The notes: generated by a model from the letters alone, not told the origin. DNA of 64,000 nt from Lederbergia wuyishanensis (GCF_022900255.1 NZ_JALIRM010000010.1:62001-126000); one strand, 5' to 3'; positions 25,777 through 34,282 are shown, counted from the stretch's first letter. A program made the numbers and translations.

Positions 25777-25922
25777 TTCTATTCTCATTTAGGAGACTTC
25801 TATTCTTGTTTGACAGCTTCCATTCACGTTCGAAGGCATTCTATTCCCGTTCAGACAGCTTTCATTCCCGTTCGAAGGCATTCTATTCCCGTTCAGATAG
25901 CTTCTATTCCCGTTTAACTGAG
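25777..25922. repeat. seven tandem 21-bp repeats
   Basis: Units with the form TTCTATTCCCGTTCgnAnngC start at 25777, 25798, 25818, 25839, 25860, 25881 and 25902, i.e. every 21 bp with one step of 20. Units 3 and 5 end in GAAGGCA and units 4 and 6 in AGA(C/T)AGC, a higher-order alternation. It lies upstream of the fpg-nfo pair. There are no spacers of CRISPR type. Confidence 0.75.
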
Positions 25923-26001
25923 TGCAACTCTCTTCAAGCAAAGTTGACACTTTAAAAATATTATTCCTCAGTTTCTAAAAATCATTACGTTTCACCACAA
26001 G

Positions 26002-26028
26002 AAAAAAGGCTCTTCCTTTTGAAGAACC
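26002..26028 (-). terminator. terminator after the decayed methyltransferase
   Basis: GGTTCTTC pairs with GGAAGAGCC (loop AAAA) and TTTTTTC follows on the minus strand. Confidence 0.75.
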
Positions 26029-26029
26029 T

Positions 26030-26320
26030 CATCTTTACTGTTAAATCCTCTATAACTTCTGCAAGTAATATAGTCGCTAATTCTATTTGTTTTTTGATAA
26101 ATCCAATTCAGCTGCCTCTTTCCTTCATAATGAATGCCCGCTGCCGCAACCAATATCTAAAACATTTAAATTCTTAACTTCACCTAATAAGTTTAGTTCA
26201 TCTTCACTTGGTGCCATTGGTCCATATTCAGGAAGCGGATGTCTTCCAAAAAAAGCATTTTGCTGCTACATCCCAGCTTTGTTTATGTTCAGATAAAATA
26301 CTCTTATTTCATTCTTCCAT
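26030..26320 (-). pseudogene. decayed SAM-dependent methyltransferase
   Basis: The minus strand reads, with breaks, ILSEHKQSWDVAAK, then in another frame GRHPLPEYGPMAPSEDEL and NVLDIGCGSGHSL, then after a stop AAELDLSK and IELATILLAEV. The DIGCGSG is a class I methyltransferase motif I and the order fits the N-terminal third of such an enzyme. Stops directly after the ATG, frameshifts and the missing C-terminal half show a dead gene. It is downstream of the kinase-like gene at 26353 and before a terminator. Confidence 0.75.
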
Positions 26321-26352
26321 ACTATTATTTACCGGCCTTAAACTCCTAAAGA

Positions 26353-27342
26353 TTAACATCCTCCTAACAATGAATCCAACTCATTATAGTTATCAGAAAG
26401 CCAGAGCATTTCCTTTTTAAAACGGGTTGGCGGTCCAGTAAATTGATCCATATCGATTTTAATCCACCAAGTACTTTCCAAGTACCACAAAAATCTTAAT
26501 GAACTGATAAGCGACTGAGAATCTATTAAAATATGTTCGCAATAGCCCTCTTTAAACGCCTCAATTGTATCAACCTTAAGAGAATTTTCATTTAAAGAGC
26601 AAGAGATGATAGCTCTACCAATATCTAGTTGGGGGTAGTCATAATTTAATCTGTCAAAGTCTAGTATTGCACCTAGATGATTTTCTTCAAATAATAGATT
26701 ATCTGCCCATAAGTCCCTATGAGCCCAACCTGCTTCAATCAATGAAAATTCATCGATTGAAAGTTCTTTCGTTAGTTGATATTGCCTTTCCATAATGGGG
26801 ACTAAATGCTCCAGTGAAGAATTGTTAACATCTATCAAAACTGAATTCCAGTACTCCATTCTATCCTCTCGACTAGGAGGTGTGAAATTAGTTACTTTCT
26901 TTTTCAAAATTGTGCCGTCATTTAACACATGATGCATCAGACCAGTGAATCGACCTAAATCATACATTTGATTGGTATTCATATTTCCCGGAGGAACCAC
27001 TTGACCATTACAAAACTCCATAACGATAAAAAGTTCACCATTATTGGTTTCAAACATGACCTTACCTTGATATGAAAGCAGCCTTGGGCATGGAAAACCT
27101 TGATTATGTAATCTTTGTTGTTGTGAGAAAGCTAATAGTAATTCTTCCTGGTTGTAAAGCTTAAATCTTTCCTTATTATATTGTTTTACTAAAAAGGTGC
27201 CTTCGGACGTCGTTATTTTCCACTTTAGATTAAGCCAGCCTCTTTTTATTTGAGAAACTTCTAATATTTGAAAACCAAATATACGTTTACATGTTTTGAT
27301 AATATCGTTTAATATTACTTCTTCTGATTCAATTACTACCAT
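26353..27342 (-). CDS. aminoglycoside-phosphotransferase-like kinase
   Basis: Protein-kinase-like fold of the APH/choline-kinase/CotS group, 329 residues. The N-lobe has VKQYNKERF (ATP-site Lys). The catalytic loop is WAHRDLWADNLLF (H-x-D-x-x-x-x-N), and the metal site AILDFDRLNYDYPQLDIGRAI follows. Close relatives in bacilli include spore-coat CotS/YtaA-type proteins and small-molecule kinases, so drug resistance should not be assumed. It is 20 bp after a nucleotidyltransferase gene; the pair is likely cotranscribed. Confidence 0.85.
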   Translation of the reverse strand: MVVIESEEVILNDIIKTCKRIFGFQILEVSQIKRGWLNLKWKITTSEGTFLVKQYNKERFKLYNQEELLLAFSQQQRLHNQGFPCPRLLSYQGKVMFETNNGELFIVMEFCNGQVVPPGNMNTNQMYDLGRFTGLMHHVLNDGTILKKKVTNFTPPSREDRMEYWNSVLIDVNNSSLEHLVPIMERQYQLTKELSIDEFSLIEAGWAHRDLWADNLLFEENHLGAILDFDRLNYDYPQLDIGRAIISCSLNENSLKVDTIEAFKEGYCEHILIDSQSLISSLRFLWYLESTWWIKIDMDQFTGPPTRFKKEMLWLSDNYNELDSLLGGC

Positions 27343-27362
27343 GCTAAATCTCCCTTACCAAC

Positions 27363-28070
27363 CTATTTTTTCCCTTGTACAAAACCATCAAAAAAACGAC
27401 CTCCAAGTGGCTCGTAAATTTCGTCAACGAAATTGATAAAAGGCTTTTTATTTCCTTCTTTATAGTAACAATCCAAAGCACTAAAAAACCTCATACTAAG
27501 TTTATGGTCATATCTTTGTAATGCCCTTGTTAACCCTTTCCCTCTTCCAGCCCATTGTCCGTTTACTCTTAAAATGAAATCAGCAAGTTGGATAGAAATT
27601 GTATTTAAAGTAATAATCGCTTCGTAATGACTTTTTGCATCTAAAAAATCATCAAGGAGGTCGTAAATGAAATATCTTGATGCATTGATAAAGCTTTCAC
27701 TTAATGGAGTTGGCCCCGCTTTAATGAATTCTATCGCTGTATTTTTAATTTTTGGCGCAGTGCCATTGTCTCTTATAATCTTACCTTCTGCCAACATATT
27801 CCCTAATATAGGAATTCCCTTATCTCTATCCATATTGAATTGGTCTAAATATGTTTGTTTATTATGTATGAATACCTCCATTTTCCAACCATATAGAAAA
27901 AAACTTTCCCTAAAATTTGTATCAATTGTTTCGTCCATGACGATAATATCCAAATCAGAGGTAGCTGTCTCTTCTCCCCTTGCTGCACTTCCTGCCAAAA
28001 AGACAACATTACATAAGGGAAACTTTTCACCAACCATTTTATTTATTGCATCGAACTTTGATAGTTTCAT
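27363..28070 (-). CDS. nucleotidyltransferase-domain protein
   Basis: A 235-residue protein with a minimal NTase core: GSAARGEETATSDLDIIVM gives the GSxxxG...SDxD motif near residues 27-45. The C-terminal half is helical, with a possible HEPN-like or substrate-binding role, and ends in WAGRGKGLTRALQRYDHKL. Relatives transfer AMP or other nucleotides to small molecules or proteins. Placed just before the APH-like kinase. No substrate can be given. Confidence 0.83.
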   Translation of the reverse strand: MKLSKFDAINKMVGEKFPLCNVVFLAGSAARGEETATSDLDIIVMDETIDTNFRESFFLYGWKMEVFIHNKQTYLDQFNMDRDKGIPILGNMLAEGKIIRDNGTAPKIKNTAIEFIKAGPTPLSESFINASRYFIYDLLDDFLDAKSHYEAIITLNTISIQLADFILRVNGQWAGRGKGLTRALQRYDHKLSMRFFSALDCYYKEGNKKPFINFVDEIYEPLGGRFFDGFVQGKK

Positions 28071-28154
28071 TCATATTCCTCCAATTTGATTCTATCTATT
28101 CACTTATTCTTCATTTCTGTACAAAAACCTTCAGTTACTTTTTATATTCAACTT

Positions 28155-28185
28155 TAAAAAAATGACCCCTCATAACGAGGAATCA
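28155..28185 (-). terminator. terminator of trpS
   Basis: Nine-base stem (28177-28185 with 28163-28171, two G-U pairs), loop GTTAT, then TTTTTTT on the minus strand. Confidence 0.85.
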
Positions 28186-28193
28186 TAATAATT

Positions 28194-29189
28194 TCAATAC
28201 AATCCGACCATCTTTTTTATTTCTTTTAAAAACGGAACCGCAACTGATCTAGCCTTTTCTGCGCCCTTCGCTAAAATTTCATCTAATACCTCTGGTGAAG
28301 CCATTAATTCATTATACTTTTCTCGTGGCTGTTCTAGAAATCTATTCATGACACGAAATAATTCCTGTTTTACTTCTCCCCACCCAATTCCTTTTTCATA
28401 TTGTATTCTCAATTCCTCAATTTCCCTTGGTGCAGCAAACTCTTGATAGAGAGAGAATAAGATAGAAGAGTCCGGGTCTTTCGTTGCTTCGGGCGGTAAC
28501 GAATCCGTTTTAATTTTATTAATAAGCTTTTTTAATTTCTTTTCATCTTCAAAAAGCGGAATCGTATTATTGTAGCTTTTACTCATTTTTCGTCCGTCCA
28601 ATCCTGGTAATACTGCTGTGTCTTCTTGAATTTGATATTCTGGCAGTAAAAATGTTTCTCCATAGATATTGTTAAAGCTCTCGGCAATATCGCGGGCGAT
28701 TTCAACATGTTGGACTTGATCTTTTCCAACTGGAACAATGTTCGTACGAAAAAGTAATATGTCCGCTGCCATCAATATTGGATAAGTAAAAATTCCCATG
28801 TTGACCCCAAAGTCTGCATCCTTATCGGCTTGTTTATTGTTTTCCACTATAGCCTTATAAGCATGTGCCCGATTCATCAATCCCTTTGGCGAAAAACATG
28901 TCAAAATCCAACTTAACTCGAAAATCTCAGGAACATCAGATTGTCTATAAAAAATCACTTTTTCAGGATCGAGTCCTAATGCAAGCCATGTTGCGGCAAT
29001 CCCATAAGATAGCTGCCGAAATTCATCCGCATTATGAATTTTTGTCAAACCATGATAATCTGCAATAAAATAAGCTGCTTGATAATCCTCTACCTTTGCC
29101 GATTCTAAAGCTGGCTTGATTGCACCAATATAATTTCCTAAATGAATTTTCCCTGTAGGCTTTATACCTGTTAAAATTGTCTTTTTCAT
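28194..29189 (-). CDS. trpS: tryptophanyl-tRNA synthetase
   Basis: Charges tRNA-Trp in the cytoplasm. Class I signatures are present: TGIKPTGKIHLGNYIGA (HIGH as HLGN) near residue 10 and KMSKSYNN near 195. At 331 residues the size is normal for bacilli. The ATG follows GGAGGGAAATC. A full T-box with a TGG specifier lies upstream, so uncharged tRNA-Trp turns the gene on. Transcribed alone. Confidence 0.97.
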   Translation of the reverse strand: MKKTILTGIKPTGKIHLGNYIGAIKPALESAKVEDYQAAYFIADYHGLTKIHNADEFRQLSYGIAATWLALGLDPEKVIFYRQSDVPEIFELSWILTCFSPKGLMNRAHAYKAIVENNKQADKDADFGVNMGIFTYPILMAADILLFRTNIVPVGKDQVQHVEIARDIAESFNNIYGETFLLPEYQIQEDTAVLPGLDGRKMSKSYNNTIPLFEDEKKLKKLINKIKTDSLPPEATKDPDSSILFSLYQEFAAPREIEELRIQYEKGIGWGEVKQELFRVMNRFLEQPREKYNELMASPEVLDEILAKGAEKARSVAVPFLKEIKKMVGLY

Positions 29190-29221
29190 GATTTCCCTCC
29201 AAACTTTTTATAAAATACAAA

Positions 29222-29480
29222 AAGGGCTACCCGCCTAAAAAGGACGAGTAACCCGTGGTGCCACCTTCATTCGTTTACAATGTAAACGCACTTATTCCGT
29301 ACGGAAACGATAAACCATTTCGATACGTTGTCTTTTTTAACGGTAAGACACTCCGCTAGACCTACTGCTATTTCAATCTAGATGCTCAGAAGCCCATTCA
29401 CCTATAATTCCGCACTGATTCCCACCATCCATCAGCTCTCTAAAGCGTTCATATAGATTACTCTTCTTCTTCATCGCTTA
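29222..29480 (-). ncRNA. T-box leader of trpS (Trp specifier)
   Basis: The minus strand has stem I with GGTGAATGGGCTTC, where TGG (29394-29396) sits as specifier in the expected bulge context. Downstream comes the T-box sequence AAGGTGGCACCACG and the terminator GGGTTACTCGTCC...GGCGGGTAGCCCTTTTT (29222-29254). Uncharged tRNA-Trp is expected to pair with TGG and the GGTGGCA bulge and prevent termination. Confidence 0.95.
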
Positions 29481-29556
29481 CATTTATATTATGTTGTATT
29501 TTAAAATATGAAATAATAAATAACAAGACTCCAGAACGCTATTTAATCGACTAAAA

Positions 29557-29694
29557 ATGAATTATAAAAAGGCTTTACAAGCATATATCGACGCCAAAAA
29601 TTAACATGATTTTAATAATGTTAAAGATTTATTGAATCCGAATGCCTTTTATTAGTTTACCACTGTAGTTCAATAAGTCATGGATTGTAGCTAT
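29557..29694 (+). pseudogene. decayed SnoaL/NTF2-like gene fragment
   Basis: In a single plus frame from ATG 29557 the reading is MNYKKALQAYIDAKN, stop, HDFNNVKDLLNPNAFY, stop, FTTVVQ, stop. This fits the first helix and strand of an NTF2-like (SnoaL) protein in which three codons became stops. The frame then is lost. It fills most of the gap between the trpS T-box and the flavin reductase. Confidence 0.5.
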
Positions 29695-29777
29695 TGATCG
29701 CCCCATCAACACATTATAAAGCTATGCCCAAAATGTTTATAAAGAACTCTCCTCACATTAGAAAAGAGTCGTAAGCC

Positions 29778-30323
29778 TTAATAATCACTACCCAATTGCT
29801 CTGTCATCTTGACAAGCATCTTTCCAAAATCCATGATTCTTTCCTTCACTCGCTTATCAATGATTATATTATCCTCAGGATCAAAGTGGTCAAAATTAAC
29901 AAATACATTCTTTGGAGGAATAATCCCACCAAGAAAACGAATGATTGGCTCCAAATTAAATTGCGCCACCATAAAATGTTTATCAGAACCGGCATTGGAA
30001 ATATAACCGACAACTTTTCCTTTAAAAGCTCGCTCTGGCATTAGATCCAACAAGTTTTTTAAGCTCCCAGAAATCGACGCCTGATAAATTGGCGTACCAA
30101 TCACTATACCATCTGCCTTCAAAATCTTGTTCACCACTGTTTGGGTGTCATCATTATAATAGGATAACGGCACACCTTGCATAAACTCTATATCAAAATC
30201 CTTTAGATCAATTAACTCAATTTCTACATCCAAATTGGCTTTCTTCACAGCATATAGACAATCATTAACCATTTGTGATGTTTTTTGACCTGAAAGCGCC
30301 CCAGAAATACCGACAATCTTCAA
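29778..30323 (-). CDS. NADPH-dependent FMN reductase (SsuE-like)
   Basis: Flavodoxin-like reductase of about 181 residues. The start is TTG 30323, directly behind GGAGGAGG; the frame is open 18 codons upstream, but only this start gives the proper N-terminus (KIVGISGALSGQKTSQMV, FMN-phosphate loop). GTPIYQASISGSLKNLLDLMP is the second conserved motif. Members reduce FMN for monooxygenases or reduce quinones. Single gene, divergent from the Uma2 gene. Confidence 0.88.
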   Translation of the reverse strand: MKIVGISGALSGQKTSQMVNDCLYAVKKANLDVEIELIDLKDFDIEFMQGVPLSYYNDDTQTVVNKILKADGIVIGTPIYQASISGSLKNLLDLMPERAFKGKVVGYISNAGSDKHFMVAQFNLEPIIRFLGGIIPPKNVFVNFDHFDPEDNIIIDKRVKERIMDFGKMLVKMTEQLGSDY

Positions 30324-30427
30324 AAAACCTCCTCCAATCAAACTCCTATTTCTATATCTTATTATATCCTTCTTCATTTAAAGATATAGGATATAATGAA
30401 CCTATATGATGAGAAGGAGGCGTATGT

Positions 30428-31015
30428 ATGAAATCTCGTGATGAAAAATTTATCCTAAAAGAAGCTCAAATCACTTATGATGACTATGTAAAGCTTCCCG
30501 ATGATGGAAAAAGGTATGAATTGGTAAGTGGAATTCTGGAGTTGATGACTCCTGCACCAACTCCAAAACATCAGATCATTAGCACAAAGTTATTGACCAT
30601 ACTAATGAATAGTTGCCAGCAAGAATACATTATCTTTGCGTCACCAATCGATTTGATTTTATCTAAAACGGAAGCACGTCAGCCTGATATAGTCGTGATT
30701 CATCGTAATAATATGGAGATAATTACAAAAAGGGGAATTGAGGGTATTCCAAATTTAGTTGCTGAAATATTGTCACCCCATTCTATTAAAAGAGATAGAT
30801 TCGAAAAATTTAAAGTTTATGCAAGGTATCGGATTCCTGAATATTGGATTGTCGATCCCGCGAATGAAGTCTTGGAACAATACGTGTTAGTTAATAACAG
30901 CTATGAACTTTTGAATGTTTTCGGACGAGAAGATACCGTTCAATCCGAACAAATAAAATGTATTTCTTTTACTATAGCAGAAATTATGGATGCGGCGGCG
31001 GAATTGCCGAGATAA
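30428..31015 (+). CDS. Uma2-family (PD-(D/E)XK-type) endonuclease
   Basis: Uma2/DUF820 protein of 195 residues. The usual N-terminus is seen (ITYDDYVKLPDDGKRYELVSGILELM), followed by the nuclease core with RQPDIVVIHR (Asp), NLVAEILSPHSIKRDRFEKFKVYARYRIPEYWIVDP (Glu and Lys of the core) and a C-terminal β-hairpin. Uma2 proteins are common in cyanobacteria and scattered in Firmicutes, and their role is poorly known. It is a single gene with GAAGGAGG before the ATG. Confidence 0.88.
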   Translation: MKSRDEKFILKEAQITYDDYVKLPDDGKRYELVSGILELMTPAPTPKHQIISTKLLTILMNSCQQEYIIFASPIDLILSKTEARQPDIVVIHRNNMEIITKRGIEGIPNLVAEILSPHSIKRDRFEKFKVYARYRIPEYWIVDPANEVLEQYVLVNNSYELLNVFGREDTVQSEQIKCISFTIAEIMDAAAELPR

Positions 31016-31116
31016 CTTAGAATATTAACAACCATCCAAATAATAAGTTTGTAGACAAATTAATGTAGAACTACTTCGTACTAATTGAAAACATTTAGCT
31101 TTCGAGGAGCCAACTT

Positions 31117-31212
31117 ATGCGGCTAGGAGTTGTCACATTGGGCAATAAGCACTGCAAGAAGGAGAGCAACGAAGAAAGCAATCGTTTGTCAACAGTTAGT
31201 AGGCTCCCCTAA
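31117..31212 (+). CDS. possible 31-residue ORF or structured RNA
   Basis: GAGGAG lies 7 nt before ATG 31117; the frame runs 31 codons and ends inside a terminator-like hairpin. The peptide is polar with a Cys (GNKHCKKESNEESN) and no membrane segment. The GC content is higher than the flanks. GAGGAGCC at 31103 could pair with GGCTCC at 31202, so it may be a structured RNA rather than a gene. Confidence 0.35.
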   Translation: MRLGVVTLGNKHCKKESNEESNRLSTVSRLP

Positions 31213-31223
31213 ATAAGGGGAGC
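31203..31223. terminator. hairpin GCTCCCC/GGGGAGC
   Basis: Seven-base GC-rich stem with a 7-nt loop, between the Uma2 side and the convergent DUF6157 gene. T-rich sequence follows at some distance on the plus strand. Confidence 0.5.
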
Positions 31224-31231
31224 TTCATCGT

Positions 31232-31633
31232 TTATTTTCTCTTCGAACGCATTCCTTTTACCTTCATAATCTCATCCTGATCAAGCAATTGTTGATATGT
31301 TTCACTATCAACATCATAAATAGCCACTTTTCCTTCATCATCATAATGGATTCCCCATCCATAATTTTTTACTAAGGGAGAGGCTCTAAAGCAAGCCTTT
31401 GGTTTTGAAAAAAATTGCTCCCGTAGCTCGTCTACATTGATTTCCTCAATTTGATTCTTAATTAAGTACGTTTTAAATTGTATATCGTCTTGAGTGTATT
31501 TATAAGGACTATTCTTGATCAAATCATACTCAATGGAAGCAACCGTGGGTTTATCGTTTTTAGCGACAGGTACCTTTGCAGATGTGACCTTTGAATCTTC
31601 TGAAATCGTAATGAGAGTGTTTTTGTAGCTCAA
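31232..31633 (-). CDS. DUF6157-like protein
   Basis: Cytoplasmic protein of 133 residues with the start at TTG 31633, behind AAGGAGGG. The frame is open nine codons further, but there it overlaps the upstream gene's stop. SYKNTLITISEDSKVTSAKVP opens it; KPKACFRASPLVKNYGWGIHYDDEGKVAIYDVDSETYQQLL closes it. I recall this as DUF6157, a family of unknown function. It overlaps or abuts the BNR-repeat gene (stop at 31647), so the two are coupled. Confidence 0.78.
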   Translation of the reverse strand: MSYKNTLITISEDSKVTSAKVPVAKNDKPTVASIEYDLIKNSPYKYTQDDIQFKTYLIKNQIEEINVDELREQFFSKPKACFRASPLVKNYGWGIHYDDEGKVAIYDVDSETYQQLLDQDEIMKVKGMRSKRK

Positions 31634-31646
31634 AAATTTTCCCTCC

Positions 31647-32948
31647 TTAATCCAACACATTATTTGGATCGACTAAACTAGAGAAAACCCAAGTTTTCCC
31701 TTCATCTTCGGATATAAACTTTGCTAAAACATTACCTCCGAGATAATCTCCATTAGGTCCTTGATTTACTATTAAGATTCCTAGACCATCTTTAAAAACA
31801 GGGGCTTCTGCGACAATGAATATTCCTTTATACTCATCTGGGATTGGAACTTCTACTTCTTCCCAATTACTTCCTCCGTCGTTAGTACGATAAAGCAACG
31901 GTCTTGGCGGTTGGTCCATTATATTAATCGATCCAAAAGATATGAATCCCAGTTTATCATTAATAAAGTTACCATCCGTCACTAATGAATATATCTCATC
32001 CACTGATCCAGCGGCTTCCCACGTTTTTCCTCCATCATTTGTTTTCATCACAAAGTTCGCTTCGCTAGACATCGTTCGATCACATGTAAAAATAAGATAG
32101 CCATTCATTACTGATGTAAAACCTACGAATCTTTGACGTACGGAAGGTAATTGATCTTTTATCAATACTTTGTCCCATGTTTTTCCTTGATTCGTTGTTA
32201 TTAATAGGAACAGTTCTTGATTTGATGATAGTACAAAAGCTGTTTTCTGAGGATAAATGATATAGCTACCGTCTATTAAATAATTTTTAGAGCCGCTGAA
32301 ATCTCCCCCGAATAATTCTTCTATCGTAGCTGGTACTTCTACCCAACTTTTTCCGTTATTGTATGTTATTTTTAAAATGCCATTTGCGATTTCGTATCGA
32401 AAGTCTTCATTTGTTGCTATGCCGGCTTCCTTTTGATAACTTTCCTCATCTTGTACTGTAGGGAGGCCAATCAAACTGTCATTTGAATTCTCAAAGTTTG
32501 CTAACGTGTATGTTGCCTCTGCATCCTTTCGAATCCTCAATTTCCAAACAATATTATCAACAAGGCCCTCTTCATTTTCCCCACCAAAACTAGTTTCTAC
32601 ACCTTCTCCTAGCTCCACTTGATAGACGACCGCAACAATGAATTCATTTTCGTTACCCTCTAATAAATGGAATCTTTTAAAATAAGCATTCTTAATCAAC
32701 CCGTCATCTTTAAAGGATTGCATCAAATCAAACCACAAACGATAAGCAATGGTTTCAGCTTTTGTATCATCTTCACTTACCGTTATTGTTAGTGGTAATT
32801 TCTGATGTATTGCTTTTTCGTTAAATTTATCGTTCGGCATATTTCCGATAGGCTCTTTTTCACTTTTAGGATAAAAAAACATCAAACACACTATTGCTAT
32901 CAGTAAAATAATAATGATAATCCCTAAACGATTTTGTGTGAGTTTCAT
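31647..32948 (-). CDS. membrane-anchored BNR/Asp-box β-propeller protein
   Basis: 433 residues with an N-terminal transmembrane anchor (8-25) and a large extracellular part. Four Asp-box repeats are visible: NNGKSWVEV, NQGKTWDKV, NDGGKTWEAAG and NDGGSNWEEV, with SEDEGKTWVF near the end. Such repeats build sialidase-like or VPS10-like propellers; no catalytic sialidase residues are evident, so it may be a binding or sensor protein. Cotranscribed with the DUF6157-like gene. Confidence 0.82.
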   Translation of the reverse strand: MKLTQNRLGIIIIILLIAIVCLMFFYPKSEKEPIGNMPNDKFNEKAIHQKLPLTITVSEDDTKAETIAYRLWFDLMQSFKDDGLIKNAYFKRFHLLEGNENEFIVAVVYQVELGEGVETSFGGENEEGLVDNIVWKLRIRKDAEATYTLANFENSNDSLIGLPTVQDEESYQKEAGIATNEDFRYEIANGILKITYNNGKSWVEVPATIEELFGGDFSGSKNYLIDGSYIIYPQKTAFVLSSNQELFLLITTNQGKTWDKVLIKDQLPSVRQRFVGFTSVMNGYLIFTCDRTMSSEANFVMKTNDGGKTWEAAGSVDEIYSLVTDGNFINDKLGFISFGSINIMDQPPRPLLYRTNDGGSNWEEVEVPIPDEYKGIFIVAEAPVFKDGLGILIVNQGPNGDYLGGNVLAKFISEDEGKTWVFSSLVDPNNVLD

Positions 32949-33056
32949 ATACTTTCAACCTCTTTGGTTAATCTTTTCCCTAACATTATCCGATGTCAGT
33001 TTCAATAGCAACTTCTTTTCTTCACTTAAATCTATTAAAATTTCTCATCAATTTCA

Positions 33057-33096
33057 AAAGAGCATGTTTCGAAAAATCGAATTCACATGCTCTTAA
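33057..33096 (-). terminator. terminator of the erm gene
   Basis: AAGAGCATGT pairs with ACATGCTCTT around a 20-nt loop, with TTG following on the minus strand, 6 bp after the stop. Confidence 0.7.
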
Positions 33097-33102
33097 AATT
33101 AT

Positions 33103-33954
33103 TTAAAGTTTCTTTTTTGTTCTTGGCCAAAGGGGGCGTTGCACATACTTAGTCATTGTATCAAAAATTATTCCCCAATGAGATTCGGTTAATCGACCGA
33201 TTGGGGTATCTTGTTGAATGGACAAGCTTCTTTTTAATTTCTTCATTTGTAGAGGGGTAAATATACCCTTTAACGCTATATCCATTGATAGATTCGGATT
33301 ATTAAGGGAATATTCTGCAAGTCCCAGAAAGGTTGCGTAATATTTGTATGAAACAATCGGTTCTACCTTTCTCTTTATCAAAAGTATGGCGGAATCTACC
33401 CTTGGTGGAGGTGAGAAATGGTCTCTGGAAATTTCTTTTATATAGTAAAGATCAAACCACATTCTCCACGCTAAAACATAATGATTTTTCACAAATTTTG
33501 ATGTGAACCGTTTCGCAGCACCTTTTTCCATCACAATGACCCCTCTTTGCAAGCCAGTTAATGGATTATTTAGAAGCATCTTCATAATAGGTGTCGTTAT
33601 GGAGAAAGGAATATTTGATACAACAACAAATTTTTCTCTCGGCAAATGGATTTTCATTATATCTTGATGAATGATTTTCGTATTTTTGTATTCTGCGGTT
33701 TTCTTTGTAAGAATTTCAACGAATTTAGAATCATATTCTACAGCCAATACCTTTCCTGCACGTTCATTTAGGACTGTCGTCAAAGTACCTTTTCCCGCTC
33801 CTAATTCTAAAGCTGTATCTTTTTTGCTTATGTTCGCACGATCTACTATTTCATGAAGGAGCTTTTTATTGTGCATTAAGTGCTGACCAGAAAAATTGGG
33901 AGGCTCTCCTCGACTTAATTTTTTATTACTATACCTATGTGTTCTTTTGGTCAT
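33103..33954 (-). CDS. erm: 23S rRNA (adenine-N6) methyltransferase, Erm(D)/Erm(34)-like
   Basis: Dimethylates A2058 of 23S rRNA and so blocks macrolides, lincosamides and streptogramin B. The start is ATG 33954 behind GGAGGG ([20 protein letters not shown]); the frame is open 41 codons upstream. The rest closely follows my memory of B. licheniformis Erm[28 protein letters not shown] motif [24 protein letters not shown], catalytic [18 protein letters not shown] and a long C-terminal domain to 283 residues. Its 300-nt leader encodes an RLR peptide followed by a conserved element and a terminator, so macrolide induction by attenuation is likely. Confidence 0.93.
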   Translation of the reverse strand: MTKRTHRYSNKKLSRGEPPNFSGQHLMHNKKLLHEIVDRANISKKDTALELGAGKGTLTTVLNERAGKVLAVEYDSKFVEILTKKTAEYKNTKIIHQDIMKIHLPREKFVVVSNIPFSITTPIMKMLLNNPLTGLQRGVIVMEKGAAKRFTSKFVKNHYVLAWRMWFDLYYIKEISRDHFSPPPRVDSAILLIKRKVEPIVSYKYYATFLGLAEYSLNNPNLSMDIALKGIFTPLQMKKLKRSLSIQQDTPIGRLTESHWGIIFDTMTKYVQRPLWPRTKKKL

Positions 33955-34100
33955 ATGATTTTCCCTCCAATATAATAAATCACAGTCTTCTGCCTGCGAT
34001 TTAGAGTAAAGGAAAGAAGCCTCGACTTTATAAACAAAAGTTGAAGCTTGAACCATATCCCAAATAATCCACACCAATTAAGGACTAGGGATGTTTCCAC

Positions 34101-34130
34101 AAAAAAGAAAGGCAGAACAATCCACCTTTC
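34101..34130 (-). terminator. attenuator terminator in the erm leader
   Basis: Ten-base stem (34107-34130, two G-U pairs, loop UUGU) then TTTTTT on the minus strand, about 150 bp before the erm start codon. It lies 41 nt after the conserved ACGGGAT element. Confidence 0.85.
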
Positions 34131-34171
34131 TTCACAAATACATATATAATAAGTTTTTTAATGAAGATTAT

Positions 34172-34195
34172 TAAAAAAGGACAGACGGATCCCGT
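34172..34195 (-). promoter_or_regulatory. conserved ACGGGAT leader element (erm)
   Basis: Reads ACGGGATCCGTCTGTCC and then TTTTTTA. The same element occurs in the hflX leader (41414) and the ABC-F leader (59725). Preceded by a small hairpin CTCTGC/GCAGAG at 34199-34216. Confidence 0.65.
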
Positions 34196-34234
34196 TTACT
34201 CTGCTTACAGGCAGAGACTTTAGGCGCTATTCAA

Positions 34235-34282
34235 TTAGCTGCATAAAGTTGAAAAACGCAATCTAATCCATACAATACCCAT
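34235..34282 (-). CDS. erm leader peptide with RLR motif
   Basis: Fifteen codons, MGIVWIRLRFSTLCS, with GGAGGG 10 nt before the ATG. The IRLRF-x-TL part matches the leader of B. licheniformis ermD (from memory MTHSMRLRFPTLNQ), where macrolide-bound ribosomes stall at the Arg-Leu-Arg stretch. The stop is 39 nt before the conserved ACGGGAT element, exactly as in hflX. Confidence 0.85.
   Translation of the reverse strand: MGIVWIRLRFSTLCS

Noticed and set aside
25777-25922. CRISPR-like array
   Set aside because: The 21-bp units follow each other without spacers and no cas gene is in the window.
26353-28070. Aminoglycoside resistance pair (kinase plus nucleotidyltransferase)
   Set aside because: The motifs only prove the superfamilies. 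Many members are not resistance enzymes, so no drug role is claimed.
33955-34077. 41-codon N-terminal extension of Erm
   Set aside because: ErmD-type proteins begin at [12 protein letters not shown] sequence, and GGAGGG precedes that ATG. The extension is untranslated leader that happens to be open.
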